From Enoplolaimus lenunculus (taxonomy: Eukaryota; Nematoda; Enoplea; Enoplida; Thoracostomopsidae): a stretch of 64,000 nucleotides of DNA. The notes under the pieces were generated by a model. The model had not been told where the DNA came from. It did no database searches and saw only the letters and a list, made by a program, of their open reading frames with translations. Each line of letters begins with the position of its first letter. Position 1 is the stretch's first letter. Location of the stretch: contig JASANG010000244.1 of NCBI GenBank assembly GCA_030248215.1, positions 248,001-312,000 of the forward strand. The letters run 5' to 3'. The translations under genes and the position numbers were made by a program. This document shows, piece after piece, positions 33,369-57,032 of this stretch.

Positions 33369-35262
33369 TCACAAAGCACTAGGCTCCCATGTAGACCATG
33401 TGACTAATCGTATTTGATCATGTTCATTTGTTGACGAAACAAATCGTTTTCTTGTGCCGCCTTTAATAAGCGTTCCTTTTAGTTTGCCAGAATTAACCCG
33501 TTCTAGAAAGGCGGCAAACTCTTTAAGATATTTTAACTCTAGCCACGTATTCATATGCCCACAACACATAACTAATTGCAATTTTTTACGTTGTTCAGAC
33601 TCGCTTATACCGGTTATTTCGTTATCGCTATCTGAGTTCGAAATTTCGCGGCAAATTTTTGGCGCGGTTTTACTAGCTATGGCATCAGCGAAACGATACA
33701 GTTTTCTTGCTGAAACAGCGAATTCGTCGAGATCAGCTCCGATACCGGTTGCATGAATATCAGACCAACGGTAAAGAAAGTCGCCAACAAATAATCGATT
33801 TTCGGCAGAAAAGTACACCGCTATCGAATCTGGCGTATGCCCTGGGATGTGAACGATTTGTAAATATTCATCATTATGGTTGGTTAGGCGTTTTTGCGTC
33901 AAATATATTTTTTCGCCATCATTAAGCCAACGAGTCACTTTATATGGGTGCAGTTTTGCACCCATATAGAATGCGCACGAATTGTGAAGTTCAAGCGTGT
34001 ATTCGCAGTTGTTATTGCCCATACAAACATTCTAAAACGAACAACTGACTCTTAGAATCTGTGTGTACTTGTGTAGATATGCTGCAAAAAATGGTGAGCC
34101 AAATTGGCTCTCTCCGAAGTAAGCTCTACGGACTACACAAACTGAGTCAAATTCCACTCCGCCAGAGTGAAACATACGACTTAGGGAGTCGAATTTCATT
34201 CAATTTGTGTCGTCCCGTAAAGCCTATTTCGGAGTGTGTATTGTGATAAATAATATCTGAACCACCCGTCACCGTCACTGAGTGGAGAGGTCCAAAAAAG
34301 TAAAATATTGCTGTTTTCAATTTTAGCTAGATATGTCAAAAGGAATAAAACCTCATCGCGTTTATATTAGTAATGTAAATTTCATATACCATGCAGAACG
34401 GCAGTTTTCCTTTATCCGGCGTCGCAAAATGATGGTTTCCGCCCACATGGTCAAAATGATTATGAGTATTGATCACAAGCACCTGAAACAAAAGAAATAC
34501 GTTTAAATTTGTCAGTCTATATGAATGAATAGATCCAGTACAAATTGTTTATACTGAAAACAAAATTTTTGCATTGAAATGCAAGAAGTTTCAGCAAGAA
34601 AAAAGTATTGACTTGTCCAGCACCAGATATGCAATCACTACATTCGTTTGCCAACTGCGCTTGTGTGAAGTTGTTTCGTATCTAAATTACAAATAATTGG
34701 ATATTACCGGATATTCATTTCTGTTTCCAGTAAACAATTTGTATGCATTCCAGTTTCGTTACGGAAATATACTGCAAATTTCGTTATTTTAATGTTCATT
34801 GTTAGTTGCCACAAGAATCTTTCGGCATTTTTCAATATAGAACTTTCTGCATTTGTTAGATTTGAAGCAAAAACAACAAAACTAATCTAAATCTTTCTAT
34901 CAGGGCAAATTTTTGTATTACTAGAAAAATAAAAACCCGTTTTAAAGTTTTAAATTTAAATATTCCTTTTTCGTTTTCGTCATGTTTATCGTTATCCGTT
35001 TTCGTTTTCGTTATTTTCGCTATGTATTCACATTCCTACCAAATATGTTTACTTTGGCAAATTCCGGCCGTCCAAACTGAAATTCACTTCGTAGGAACGC
35101 GAGCAAATCATGCGCGCCAGTTCCAGTATCGATGAGTACACCGAAACCACGGCATCGAATTAAATAAATGAACGGAGTTTCTTTCCACGGATCGCGGTCT
35201 GCAATTCGATATATGCGTTCGGTTACTTTGCTCACACGAAAATTTTTTTTGCTAGCGGCCAT
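33369..35262 (-). CDS. MBLAC2-like metallo-beta-lactamase-fold hydrolase
   Basis: A complete three-exon gene: 35262-35053, 34482-34390, 34031-33369, all phase 0, encoding 321 residues. The fold's metal ligands are visible in order: H-N-H-F-D-H at 77-82 (motif HxHxDH, in exon 2), IPGHTPDS with H166, VGDF with D185 and CCGHMNTW with H260. VLIDTGTG near 42-49 is the usual first strand and turn. Length and the PGH...GD...GH spacing match animal MBLAC2, reported as an acyl-CoA thioesterase; the substrate here is inferred. A Ser/Asp-rich insertion at about 229-247 sits before the last motif and is not typical of the family. Intron 2 contains a foldback MITE. The start is the first ATG, in a favourable AAAATGG context. 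Confidence 0.9.
34079..34240. mobile_element. Foldback MITE, decayed copy in MBLAC2-like intron 2
   Basis: Shares CTGCAAAAAATGGTGAGCCA, CTCTCCGAAGTAAGCTCTAC and the GAGTC-rich centre with the palindrome at 30988-31189. The right arm is degraded (AAAGCCTATTTCGGAGTGTG). Confidence 0.75.
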
Positions 35263-35385
35263 TTTGGTATGTTATAAGCATTTATATATTACTACTGAAG
35301 AATATTGGTATGATGTTTATAACTGCAAAAAATATTCTGTGCTAACAAGGCTGTAACTCATCGAACCCGTATCTAGTGGGGTCTA

Positions 35386-35717
35386 CTGTAATGATCCGAA
35401 TAAGGGGGGATTGCACGCTCCGCCACCCTTCGTTTCTGATATATATCCGATACTGCAGTTACTCGCTGAATTATCGTTCATTTGTTTTGTATCAAAAGCT
35501 AAACGATAATGCAATGTTATACTTAGGAATTTACTTTTAAAACTTAGGTATGATTTAAAGTTTCGAAGTCAACTTTATGTGGGCCTGTAGTTATTATATA
35601 CCGTTTAGGCACTCTGTCCGCTCACGGACTCTTATCAGGGATACTGATTCCTGTTTATTGGAACTCAAAATGAAGACCCCTCTTATTACTCTCCCCCTTT
35701 TATTCGGGTCACTGCAG
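35386..35717. mobile_element. DNA transposon copy, CTGTAGTGACCC family
   Basis: Inverted ends CTGTAATGATCCGAATAAGG and CCTTTTATTCGGGTCACTGC, with TA before the left end. The interior shares ATATATATCCGATACTGCAG-like, TTAGGAATTTACTTTTAAAA and TTTCGAAGTCAACTTTATGT segments with the other family members. No coding capacity. Confidence 0.65.
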
Positions 35718-36846
35718 CAACTCACCTTGCTTAAGCTAGTTTTAAACTAAATTCTCTAATCGCACCGGAATAACAACTACAGTGAACGGATCTTTGTAGA
35801 ACAGGTGGTCTTGCACTTCTCAGCCTCATCCAGCCCGCGAATTATAAATTTTCAAACCATCAAAACGTAATCCAGGTTCAAAAATGCACTGATTAATACT
35901 TGTATAAGTAATAACGAAAGCGTCTCAAACCAATGATCTTCTACTACTGGCACGGTCGCTGTTCCTTAGATACTCGTACCCAGCTCTTAGATGGTTTTAT
36001 ATGGAAAAAGCAGTCGAGGTCCACAATACATAACCATATCTTCTAGAGCACATCCTTCAAAATTGAAAATGAACAAATTCACTCACAAGTCAAACGGGTA
36101 AATACTTCGTAGTGCGCACTAAGAGTAAAAAACAATTACAACACAGAAAAACATAAAAATAAACGACTTTCATACTTAACGCTGCATTTAAAATACAAGA
36201 AATATTTGTCAACATATAGTTTCTTGCAAAATGTCATAAAATTACATAGGAAGCTCAGTGTTTGCGTTGTGTGAGAGAAAGAAAGAAAATTGCAGTTACA
36301 AAAATTTGAGTAAGAACGTCATAATCGTCACACTGCTGCGTAAGAATTTTGCGATCTTGTTTAAATAGTTCTTTCTTCTTGCACGCAAAATGAAAAATCA
36401 GAACTTATTGCTTCCACAAATGTTTTTGCCGAACGGTAAAGTTGAAAAATACTGCAGCTAAAGATCAGCACACTTTTTACCGGAGCCGCGACCGTATTAA
36501 CAGGAGGCGGAACAAAATCAAACAGTCAGTAAAAGCACGCATTTAATGGTTTTCGTCATCCATAACCTGAAGCATTTTGCATGCATAACGCAACATTTCA
36601 AAGTAAGTGTATACCAAAACCAGACTTGAGGTTGAGTTTGTACTTGAACATAAGCTAAGCATTGCATTATCGCTCAAGCATTTGATACAAGCAAAATGGC
36701 CGATGCGACATTTAGGGCCGTAACAGTAGATTAAGCATATTTATAAACCTGAGCTTTAGCATAAGCGTTGCAACGGATAGTTTCAATACCGGATATATCA
36801 GTAACAAAGAATGGCGCAGAGTACAGTATATACATTCATACTGTTA

Positions 36847-37175
36847 TGTAAAATTCAAATTTTGGCAAGAAATTTAAATATTGGCCGTAAATTTGAATTT
36901 GGGCAGAAAATTCAATTTTTGGTGGGAAAATTTAAATTTTGGCGGCAACTTTAAATTTTGGCAGGAAATTTGAATTTCGGCGTGAATTTTATATTTTAGA
37001 GGAAATTTATAATTTTGCTGGAAAATTCAAATTTCGGCGGGAATCTTGAAATTATGGCTATAACATTCAAATTTTGGCGGGGACTTAAAATTTTGATTTC
37101 AGAATATACTTTTGGCGGGAAAATTCAAATTTTGTGGAAAATTAAAGTTTTGGCGGAAAACAAAATTTTTGCGCA
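36847..37175. repeat. Degenerate AAATTTTGGCGGGAAA minisatellite
   Basis: About 14 imperfect units of roughly 22-24 bases (consensus AAATTTTGGCGGGAAAATTC), strongly decayed. It lies upstream of the calcineurin start codon. An 83-codon frame crossing it is repeat-derived. Confidence 0.7.
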
Positions 37176-37838
37176 AATTTGCGCACCGAACTATCGGATA
37201 GCTGGTCCAAATCTTCCCCTAAACAACAGCAGTGAATGTATTAAACTAACACAAAAACATGTCTAGACTAAGACACAAGAGCTCGCAAAGGCGGATTGGG
37301 ATGTAGTTCAAAAGTTTTGAAAATAATCGAAAGAGACACTTTTAAAGGCTCCAGAATACGTTGCTTACTTCACAAGTAATATGTTTATGTAAAAGATGTT
37401 CTACGGGCCTTTTGTTATACCATGAATATAATAGCAGCTGGCGCATATCATGATTTCTATAAGCGTGTTCTGTTTTTACAACTCGCGGTTCAGTTGTCAT
37501 AGACACCTTTAGTTAAATCTTTTGTACATTTTTTCAGCTTTTTCCACTTTCAGTGTTTAGTGCAACTCAGGTTGTATACTTAGCTAGTATATTTTATGAG
37601 TCTGGTTTCTGCTGATAGGTTTTCATAAGCCGGAGATAAAGGATGTTTTTACGTCAAAGAGTAGTGCGTTTATTTGCACGTGTATCTTGTATCTCTTTGT
37701 TTCAGAATGTTTTAGAGATATAAATAGAAGTTGAATATACTTTACTTTCAAAATATTCGTGTTCGTTGGATAAAACGATGTTGTAATTTTTTAACTAATT
37801 TCGTTTCATAACTGCTTTTAATCGGCACTGGAACGCAT

Positions 37839-48719
<10,881 letters not shown>

Positions 48720-48749
48720 TGCACTGTAACCGTCACCGCCAGTCTAGCC

Positions 48750-48766
48750 CTTTATCTTCTGTACAG
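48750..48766 (+). promoter_or_regulatory. Splice-acceptor-like site between calcineurin and the next start codon
   Basis: CTTTATCTTCTGTACAG lies 47 bases after the calcineurin stop and 5 bases before the ATG at 48772. No AATAAA separates the two genes. It could be a trans-splice acceptor of a downstream operon gene or an acceptor for an alternative calcineurin 3' exon. Confidence 0.45.
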
Positions 48767-48771
48767 AGTAT

Positions 48772-49475
48772 ATGAGCCATTCGCCGTTAGTCGTGCTTAC
48801 TGTGCTAATCCTTGGTATATTTGCGTCATTGTCGGTTGGGTATCCGGTGTGCAAATGTTACCGCACGAACGTTATTGACAACATCGAAAGGAAGTTGTAT
48901 ATAGTGCATGGTAAGCGCAACTTTGCTGGAACGCGAGGCGAGATATATTATTATATGCGAGACATTATATTCCTTTTAATTCAAAGTGAGTCAGCTGCAG
49001 GACAAAAGTAAGTTTTGAAAGCTGAGAAAAGTAATCAAATAGGTAACTGTACTGAACAGTTGCTCACCAGCATGCCGTCATCTTAAAATAAGAAATTTGT
49101 TCTTGTATGGTACCATAGAAGCTCTAGTACGGTGCAACCAATAGAAACTTCTCAGACGAAAGGAAGTTTTCGTGAATTTTGTGTGATCTGTATATAGGAT
49201 TATGGCAGTGGTGGTATAGTTATAATTCAAGTAGTTGTTATGCATGAAAATAAGCTCCATATCTGACGAAAATGCATAGCGTGTGATCATGTAGTGCAAT
49301 TTTTATTGTAACTCTTATAAATATTAAATTTTTGTTTATTTCAGATGTTCCTTGTTGGTTGTCATCGAAAAACAGCGGCGTTATGGCATTAGCTCCAGTA
49401 CTATACGTATAGAAATCGCATTTATAACGTTGTCCCTTTTTCTTGATTATAGTACTATGTTTGGTTTTTCTCTAA
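48772..49475 (+). CDS. Candidate small secreted or membrane protein, unidentified
   Basis: A two-exon model: 48772-49007 and 49346-49475, 121 residues. Exon 1 starts with a signal-peptide-like segment (LVVLTVLILGIFASLSVGYP) followed by CKCYR. It ends at the consensus donor AAAA|GTAAGT, and the acceptor TTTATTTCAG keeps phase. Exon 2 ends in a hydrophobic run (FITLSLFLIIVLCLVFL) that could be a transmembrane helix preceded by SSSTIRIEI. The signal-Cys-TM layout and S-T-I-R-I faintly recall TMEM9, but the expected cysteine region is missing. An earlier donor (CATG|GTAAGC at 48910) gives another in-phase product. It could equally be calcineurin 3' UTR. Confidence 0.35.
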
Positions 49476-52400
49476 CTGCATAGTATACACGTGTTATATT
49501 TTAGTATAGCACAAATTATGAACGAGCAGCAAAATGTTGCGCTTATTATAGCTAGGAGGGAGGTATTACTATCTGCATCTTTGTTATTACCATATCACAA
49601 ATAGCAACGGTTTGAGAATGGAACACACGTTTTTTAAATATCATCTTATATGGTTCGTTTATATTTTATATTGATTCCGCTTTGTCACGATACGACACGC
49701 TGCTTGGCAGCTTTTAAGTACGTGATGACAACAGTATCAGTTTGCTCAATGGTTTCTTAATTGGAACACATTAAGTGCATGAATATTGCTTAAGCGGTTC
49801 GGATACAAACTGTGTTTACATTTTCGCTGTTCATACTTCCATTATGTACCGCCGTGGTTTTTAGTTCACTTGGATGCGTAATTCTGCTTGTCGTAGCAGT
49901 GCTTACGAATTTGCGGGTGTGCCAGGAGGAACCGTTGAAGTTTCTGGGTTTTTAAGCAATTGTATAATTTGGTATGTATAAAGTTAAAATGAAAAAAGTG
50001 TGTGACTGCATTAATATATTTAAAATTTTCTCCAGTACACTCAACCTGCGCACTGTATACAATGTTTTGGTGGCGCCCATGATTACGAACTGCCGCCTTG
50101 TTTCGAATCTTACTTTTCTAATCAGATACCGTAACAAATAATTATTGCCCATGTTTAATATGTATGTAGTTCACATAGCAATACGTACCACATTTGTAGT
50201 AGTGTGTATATTGGTGTCGTTTATGTTTTATTATCATTATTATTATTATGATGATGATTGCTGTTGTTGATTGATTGGTATATATTGAGCCAAAGTTTAA
50301 AATTATCATATACTAGGCTTCGAGTTCATGGTTTATTTTACGTCAAAGGAAGAATTTATTTTTTTAAATCAGATTTTGCACGCCAATGTGTCATGTAAGC
50401 CTTAGCGAAGACATCTGAGTTGTGTTTAATATCGGTAATCTTCTTGTCATGATGCTACTTTTAGATACACAGGGCAGAAAACTACCGCTAAGCTTTGTCT
50501 ACATTCTGTCCAACGTTTGAAGGGGTGGTACGGATGTGTAAAAACAATCTGCAATTTTTTTGCAGTTCCGATGCCGATACTCACGAAAAGTGCCGATTAT
50601 TGCCGATGTCAATTAATCGGCACGTCCCTAGTGTGATTATGTGACGAAGTATGAATCTTGTACACTTTACTCTCGCAATCTTAAACCTGACTCAAAGCCT
50701 AGTCATAAGCGTAAGTTACAAGAAAATGTGAAATTTTTTAAATCTGCGATGGACGATGTGTATAAGTGCCGAGGAAACTAGTGATAATGTGTTGTTTCGT
50801 CCTCGTCAAGCAAAAAACAACGTTGCAATGCTATTGTGCGTAAGATTTATGTCAAACCATTTAATTGAAATTAGCTATTAAACTATGTGTATAACTGTGT
50901 ACGTGTATATACAATTGGCAAGTTGGCTTACAAAAACTTGCGAAACTATTTGATTAATAGATCAATGGCTTAGCACTGTTAATTTTTCTGCGTACGTTAT
51001 TGAGCACGTTATTTAAGGGTTTGTCTTGCTTTGCTTGTGTATAATATATTTTTGTTGAAATGTTGTGTGCAATGTTAAATGCGTGTGCCATATTATCTAT
51101 CTTAGATACTGCGGCGCCCGCTGAAGCATGACAAAAAATGTATTGTTTGTTGATTTATCGCACAGTGGCATACTGAAGTCATGCTAGCGCTTTCGTGTTT
51201 GTTCCGTCCATTGGGTTAGCAAAACCTACGAGCGACAGTACATGAGTTCACAGATGTTTCGGTCTTCTCTAATAAAATCGCTAGCACACGCTGATGGATT
51301 TAGGTTACGTATGCAGCCAGTGAGTACCTATACTGTATCCCGCGTAGTACGTTTACGTAATTATTTTTACGCTATTTGATATTAGCCGCTTCGAGTATAG
51401 TTGATATGGGTAACTTTGTTTTATTGGTGAAGGGTTTTGAGTCGGAAATGCTAGAGTCGTTTTGTTGTAATATAGTGTCCAGTCGAAATTGGCAACTAAC
51501 TGTATATCATTGTAGTCAGTTGATTATTGATTTACATATGTCATTAGTGGTCAGTAGTTGTTGTATTGTATGCAATAGGATGGCAAAAGTGTACAAGATA
51601 TGTATATACGAGCTCAGGGTTAGAATTTTTATAACATATCGGAACTAAGGATTTCTGTTTTTGTTTGTATAGTAATAAGTTGCAGGCAACGTTCCGTTGT
51701 TACGTGCTAGAGACGTCAGTACGAGTGTACAAGTCAGTTTACTGAGCACATACATATGATTTGTGTCAAGGCGGTGCTGCTAAAAATACGCGTTTAGTAT
51801 ATTCCCACCTACTCTTGCCTGACTTAACGCCGAAGACTAAGACTTGGATGGGTATAAAATCGCTTTCAAAGTCCAGCTTAGCTCAAGGGTTCTACCCCAT
51901 AGTTTTCATTCATAGACACAGAAGTTTGTAGTTTTTTTGCATTGAGGTGTCAGCAGTTATACGCAGAAGGACAATGTATTCAATATTCATTTATAACAAA
52001 AATCCGCATTTATCATATTGTTTGCGGCCAGATTGTTTTTGGTGTTGAATGTCGGTGCTCTTGTTTATGTTTGATTCGAGGGCTGCTCAATCTCATCATA
52101 CTCTGTGTACGTCAATGTATAACAGTTTCTGTTTCATTACCCGTTTTTACATTACTGATTTAATTTCGACGCGAATTTGTAATTTTTGCCATCTTTTGGA
52201 TAATGTCATCCTCTGCGTTTTAGCTAATAATGGCTGGGCTTCTAAAATTGTACTTAATTACTTACTTAAATTTTACCGTAAATATTTGCTTATGTCGCCG
52301 ACTTAAGTAAATACTTAACTTTTTGGATAAAAACAAAATGTATGATGTCATAAAGATGTACCTTAGGTCTGCAGTCTTGATTAGACCGAAGACCATAATG

Positions 52401-54411
52401 TGGAAGCATTAGCCTGCATCACGCCAAAAACTCTCAATTACTTAAGTATATACTTATTCTAAGTACGCTTTTAGAAACATCAAATTCGTTAAGCATTGTT
52501 TAGCAAGTACTTAAGTATAAAATTACACTTAAGTACGTAAGGTTTCAGAAACTCTGCCAATTTTTCACAATTTATACAGTGCATATGCCACTTTTTCTAA
52601 GCAAGCATGCTGCCAGGTCATTTACTTAATTCTAATTCAGGAGTTCCTTGAAACTGGAATTCAAAATTTTTGCGAATCACGTGATATTTTTTAATATACA
52701 TGAGGGTAAGCGCTGCCCTATCTAATTAAGATATAAAATTCATGTTTAGAACTCTTACTCCATTTGAACCTAATTCTTTCGAAATTCGCTGATTGAATCC
52801 AGCGATACATTTTCAGTGGTTCATGCTAGTACATGAAGATATTTTGATGAACAGCAAAAAATTCGCAACGTTCGAATGATTTATTACAATTTATAAAAAA
52901 TGTCTGTCGCGCAGATACGGAATACAGAGCTTTAATTTAATAACAGCGGTTCTTATTACAAATAACAAGGGTTCTCTATGACAGATCTCAACATGCTGCG
53001 TTCAACGGTGCAAATTTTAAGACTACATGCATATAATGTAAAAATGTCCTTATTTATTTTCAATTATTTTGCTGTAATAAATCACAGACCAATAGCGTTA
53101 AACAGGAAAGATATTTTTGTTTCGTGCTCAACGCTATTTTATACACCATATTTATGTCACGTATATCGTAGATTTTTGATTTGTGTTCATATACGTAATA
53201 CCTCGTATTTGCCACAATTAGTCAATTATACATCTATTTTCGTTGGGATACACAGGGCAGTCATTATGGCTGCAAAACAGCACACTTTTCAACGTATTCC
53301 CAAGTAAAGACTGACTGAATGAATTTCAATTTCGTCAAGTGGTCAAATCACCACCTTTGCGGCTTTTAGTGTTAAAACGCCAGAAAAGTTGTAGTAAACA
53401 AAGGTCGCAATAAATTGGATATAAAATAATTAGCAATTTTATGTTTACCAAAATATGACATCTGCTGGGAAGGAAACTTTAAAATTGTTTAACCTGTTTA
53501 TCATTCATTTTCATCATTTTTGCTTTGTTGCAGTTATTCTTTTGCTGCTTGTTCACGAACAATTTTTGCTACTGAATGATTGTGTTACACGCTATTTCAT
53601 GTATAGCTGTGCATTTTTGTCACCACTCCATGTATCTTTCTCACGCTTTTTGAAACATATGACAAGGATTTTGCCGAAGCTCTTGTTTACCGCGCCAATA
53701 AAAAATATATATAAAAACGGAGAATCTATACAAATTTGATATTATGCGGGGTTCACGTTATAACTGCGGCAGCCTGGAACTCGTTTTGTCCCATGTTAAT
53801 TCGACGTCAACATAAAATTTTGTAACCTGAATAGCGGGTAATACGACAAAATGTGAATGTCACATGATATTGGCTTACAAATCACTGATCTCAAGCGATC
53901 ATCGTATACAAATAACTGTGTAGCATCATATCATACCACGGGACATTTATGCGAATATCGCATGACATTCCAAAATTCCACTAAATATCACATGATACGA
54001 TGCAGGACAACCTAACTTTTTCTCACGGAGATAATAGTAAAAAGTTAGATTCATGTTGCACTAGATTACGAACGCTGAACTAGCTTCTACGTTTCTGTTT
54101 CTAGCGAAATTTACGTTTCTGTTTCTAGCGAAATTTTTATTAGAATATATTTATAAATACAGATAATTCAAATCTCAAACTTTAGTATTATATGACATTA
54201 TACAGGACAAGCACGCTAGTTTAGCACAACCTTGCGGACATTTTCAAACGTCATATGCTGATAGGCAACATTTCAAATATCAGATGATACTGCTGTGCAA
54301 ACAGTAAATGTCACAACAGGATTGCGGATAATTCAAAGTTTGGAATTTGATGAATCAACTAGCAGACCAAATGTTACCCGCTATTGTAATAGGGACAAAA
54401 CGCCTTCTCCG
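49476..54411. other. Gene-poor stretch
   Basis: No gene supported. Isolated open pieces: plus about 49789-49950 (hydrophobic, VILLVVAVLTNLRVCQ, then a stop), plus 51244-51318 (ATG frame ending at a GTGAGT donor), plus 52978-53307 and plus 53456-53739 (hydrophobic, 94 codons). None can be chained or identified. An ATCGGCA-family MITE fragment lies at about 50530-50630, ending AATTAATCGGCACGTCCCTA. Confidence 0.4.
50530..50630 (-). mobile_element. hAT-like MITE (ATCGGCA family) fragment
   Basis: GTTCCGATGCCGATACTCAC and AATTAATCGGCACGTCCCTA at the right end. Only about 100 bases remain. Confidence 0.7.
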
Positions 54412-54783
54412 CTACCCCAGTTATATCGTGAATCTCGCGTTAGTAGAAGTATACTGCAGGTTCTAACAACACTGTTTTTATAAGCTTTATGCGAGTGGTT
54501 CAGTTGTTTCTTTTGTTATAGATGCAGTTCTTTAGTGTTTAGCAGCCGAAATTTGTTCGCAGATGGATTTAAAGTTGTAGAGTGCTGGTTTCTTTTCTAC
54601 CCCAGTTATATCGTGAATCCCGCGTTAGTAGAAGTATACCGCAGGTTCTAACAACACTGGTTTTATAAGCTTTATGCGAGTGGTTCAGTTGTTTCTTTTG
54701 TTATAGATGCAGTTCTTTAGTGTTTAGCAGCCGAAATTTGTTCGCAGATGGATTTAAAGTTGTAGAGTGCTGGTTTCTTTTCT
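54412..54783. repeat. 186-base tandem duplication
   Basis: Two units (54412-54597, 54598-54783) starting CTACCCCAGTTATATCGTGA and ending GGTTTCTTTT, almost identical (a few substitutions), so recent. Confidence 0.9.
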
Positions 54784-55270
54784 TGATGTTACTAGAACAT
54801 CTTTCGTTTCAGAAAATTGGTTCATTTCAGGCTATGTAGTTAATATGTTGGTTTTACAACTAGTTTTACCCAAGCGTTGGGATTTAATTTCAACCGGTCT
54901 GTGTTGACTGGCGTGCATATGAAATTAAGCTCTGTTTTATTACTGTTTTTCAAAGTATTGTGTGTTTTTGTAAGAGCCACTAACAAACGGCGTATTTATG
55001 TATTCTTCGTACAAACATATATATAATTTTCTTAATGTGATATTTTATGTGGATTTTAGCAAATGTAACACTTGTTGAATATCCTACTTGTTCAATGTCA
55101 TTTTAGTAAATTTCTTCGTCTTATTTTGTATTTTGAGCTATATTGGGATCAAATATAGTTTTCTAAAACATACGTTTCTCCCGCTGGCTTTATTGTAGTA
55201 AATGCAAAGGGGACATGTTTATTATGCGATCCTCCCCGCAGAGAGGTACTGGCTTAGAGATTATAGCACG

Positions 55271-55551
55271 CAGGATGCAACCAGAGGTGAAAAGTAGCGA
55301 AAATCCAGAGGTCAACGTTTGCTGAAGACGACGGTATGATGGCGTAGCGAATGGTATTTAAAGTGTTTCAACAATTTGTAAGAAATCGTGAAAAAACTCA
55401 ATTGTGCCGAACGGTAAAGCGTAAGTACGTAACCGACGGTGCCATTTTTGTAAAACTGCACATTTTTGTAACAAAATTGCCGAAACCTGCAGCAATTGTA
55501 CCGTAGTCGTAGGTCGATTTACTGCCGGAGGCAGACCTCCAATACACCCTC
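55271..55551. mobile_element. hAT-like MITE, CAGGGTGCAACC family
   Basis: Left end CAGGATGCAACCAGAGGTGA, right end GACCTCCAATACACCCTC. Shorter than the 26210 copy but with the same CTGCCGGAGGCAGACCTCC right part. Confidence 0.6.
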
Positions 55552-55915
55552 ACACAGACTTTAGATTAGGTTTATGTTTACTTAGGCTTGTAGTAGGTAG
55601 GTATTAATAAAAGTTGACCCTTGAAAATTCGTTCCTCCAAAATTTGTAAACGAGGATTTTTAAAGGAATAGTTTTTGTAAACCGCACATTTTTGTAACAA
55701 AATTGCCGAAACCTGCAGCAATTGTACCGTAGTCGTAGGTCGATTTACTGCCGGAGGCAGACCTCCATTACACCCTCACACAGGCTTTAGATTAGGTTTA
55801 TGTTTACTTAGGCTTGTAGCAGGTAGGTATTAATAAAAGTTGACCCTTGAAAATTCGTTCCTCCAAAATTTGTAAACGAGGATTTTTAAACGAATAGTTT
55901 TTGTAGTACCGTTTC
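55446..55915. repeat. 226-base tandem duplication overlapping a MITE end
   Basis: The block with GCACATTTTTGTAACAAAAT through GAGGATTTTTAAA occurs twice, 226 bases apart. It duplicates the MITE right end (second copy at about 55672-55777) together with 3' flanking sequence that includes TTTACTTAGGCTTGTAG. Confidence 0.85.
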
Positions 55916-56136
55916 AGCGTTTTGTAAGGAAAAAACGACTAATGCTAACTACGTAGATTTGGTAATCAAACGGTTCAGTTGTTTATAAATATTTGACTAA
56001 AGGATTTTGATCTTGAAGTGAAACCCAATAGATCTTTATCGCAGCAGTATGTAACCATGTCAGCGCTGATCCTTTATAGAATCTTCTCGTCAGAATGTAC
56101 TTAAATACGTCTAGTAAGTACGATGTTTTTAGAAAA

Positions 56137-56480
56137 CAGGGTGCAACCAGATGTGCAAAAAATACCCGAGCCGGGAGTCAGCAAAGGTTGCCAAAGCCAG
56201 AAATGAAGCCAGTGGTGAGACGTAATTAGGTAGTTTAAGATAACGTGTAATTGTCCAACTTTAGCAAATATCCGTAAGGTGTTGTTAAATCTTTTAGTTT
56301 TATACGAGTATCTTTTACGAAATCTGCAATTTTTTCCACAAAGTTGTACCAAAAGTTAAAACAACGTATTAAACAATTAAATTTTGTAAAACTGTACCAA
56401 ATTTCACTAACTAAATTGCCGGAACTTCTGGCAGAAATTCTACCGAAGCTGGAGGTAATTTGAGTTCGAATCAAAATAGA
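56137..56480. mobile_element. hAT-like MITE, CAGGGTGCAACC family, right end lost
   Basis: CAGGGTGCAACCAGATGTGC at the left. The interior TAATTAGGTAGTTTAAGATA and TTGCCGGAACTTCTGGCAGA parallels the 26210 copy. The right end runs out near GAAGCTGGAGGTAAT. Confidence 0.65.
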
Positions 56481-56828
56481 TCTGTATCCCTAACATAAGT
56501 GTCCGTAACCGGATAGAGTCCCTTAACCCTAATTACAGTCCACAAATGTCACTTATTCCAAATTGTAGTGCATAAATGACTCCAGCACCAAATACCGTTG
56601 AGTTCTAAACTTTAAAGCATACTTAGTTTTGAAAGTTCATTCTTAAGTACCTTGTGTTATCGCTCAAGGTTTTAATACAAGGCATTCAACGGATAGCTGC
56701 AATACCGAATATATATCAGTATCGAAGGGCGGGTTAAAAATAAATAACAGTCAGTAACCGAAAACATGAAGGTACCCTCTTGAGAGGCCAAATAAATATC
56801 AGTCCCCCTCTTATTCGTGTAACTACAG
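56481..56828. mobile_element. DNA transposon copy, CTGTAGTGACCC family
   Basis: Shares GAGTTCTAAACTTTAAAGCA, ATACCGAATATATATCAGTA and GAGAGGCCAAATAAATATCA with the copies at 29, 31 and 35 kb. The right end CTCTTATTCGTGTAACTACAG is followed by TA. The left end is unclear and lies next to the preceding MITE. Confidence 0.55.
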
Positions 56829-57032
56829 TACGGTCTGAAGGTGGTTGAAAATTTTGTATCAGTATTCTGTAATAATATGTTTGTTTGATATTTCATCTAA
56901 GTACCACCGGGTCATAAGAACTGATAAGTGATACTGAATCTCGACGGCGCTTTCCAGTTTCGTGAAGATTTTGCTGAGTTGCTTCGGATAGTCTTTAGTA
57001 AGGGTTTAAAGCGTTTGGGCGTTGGTTTATAT

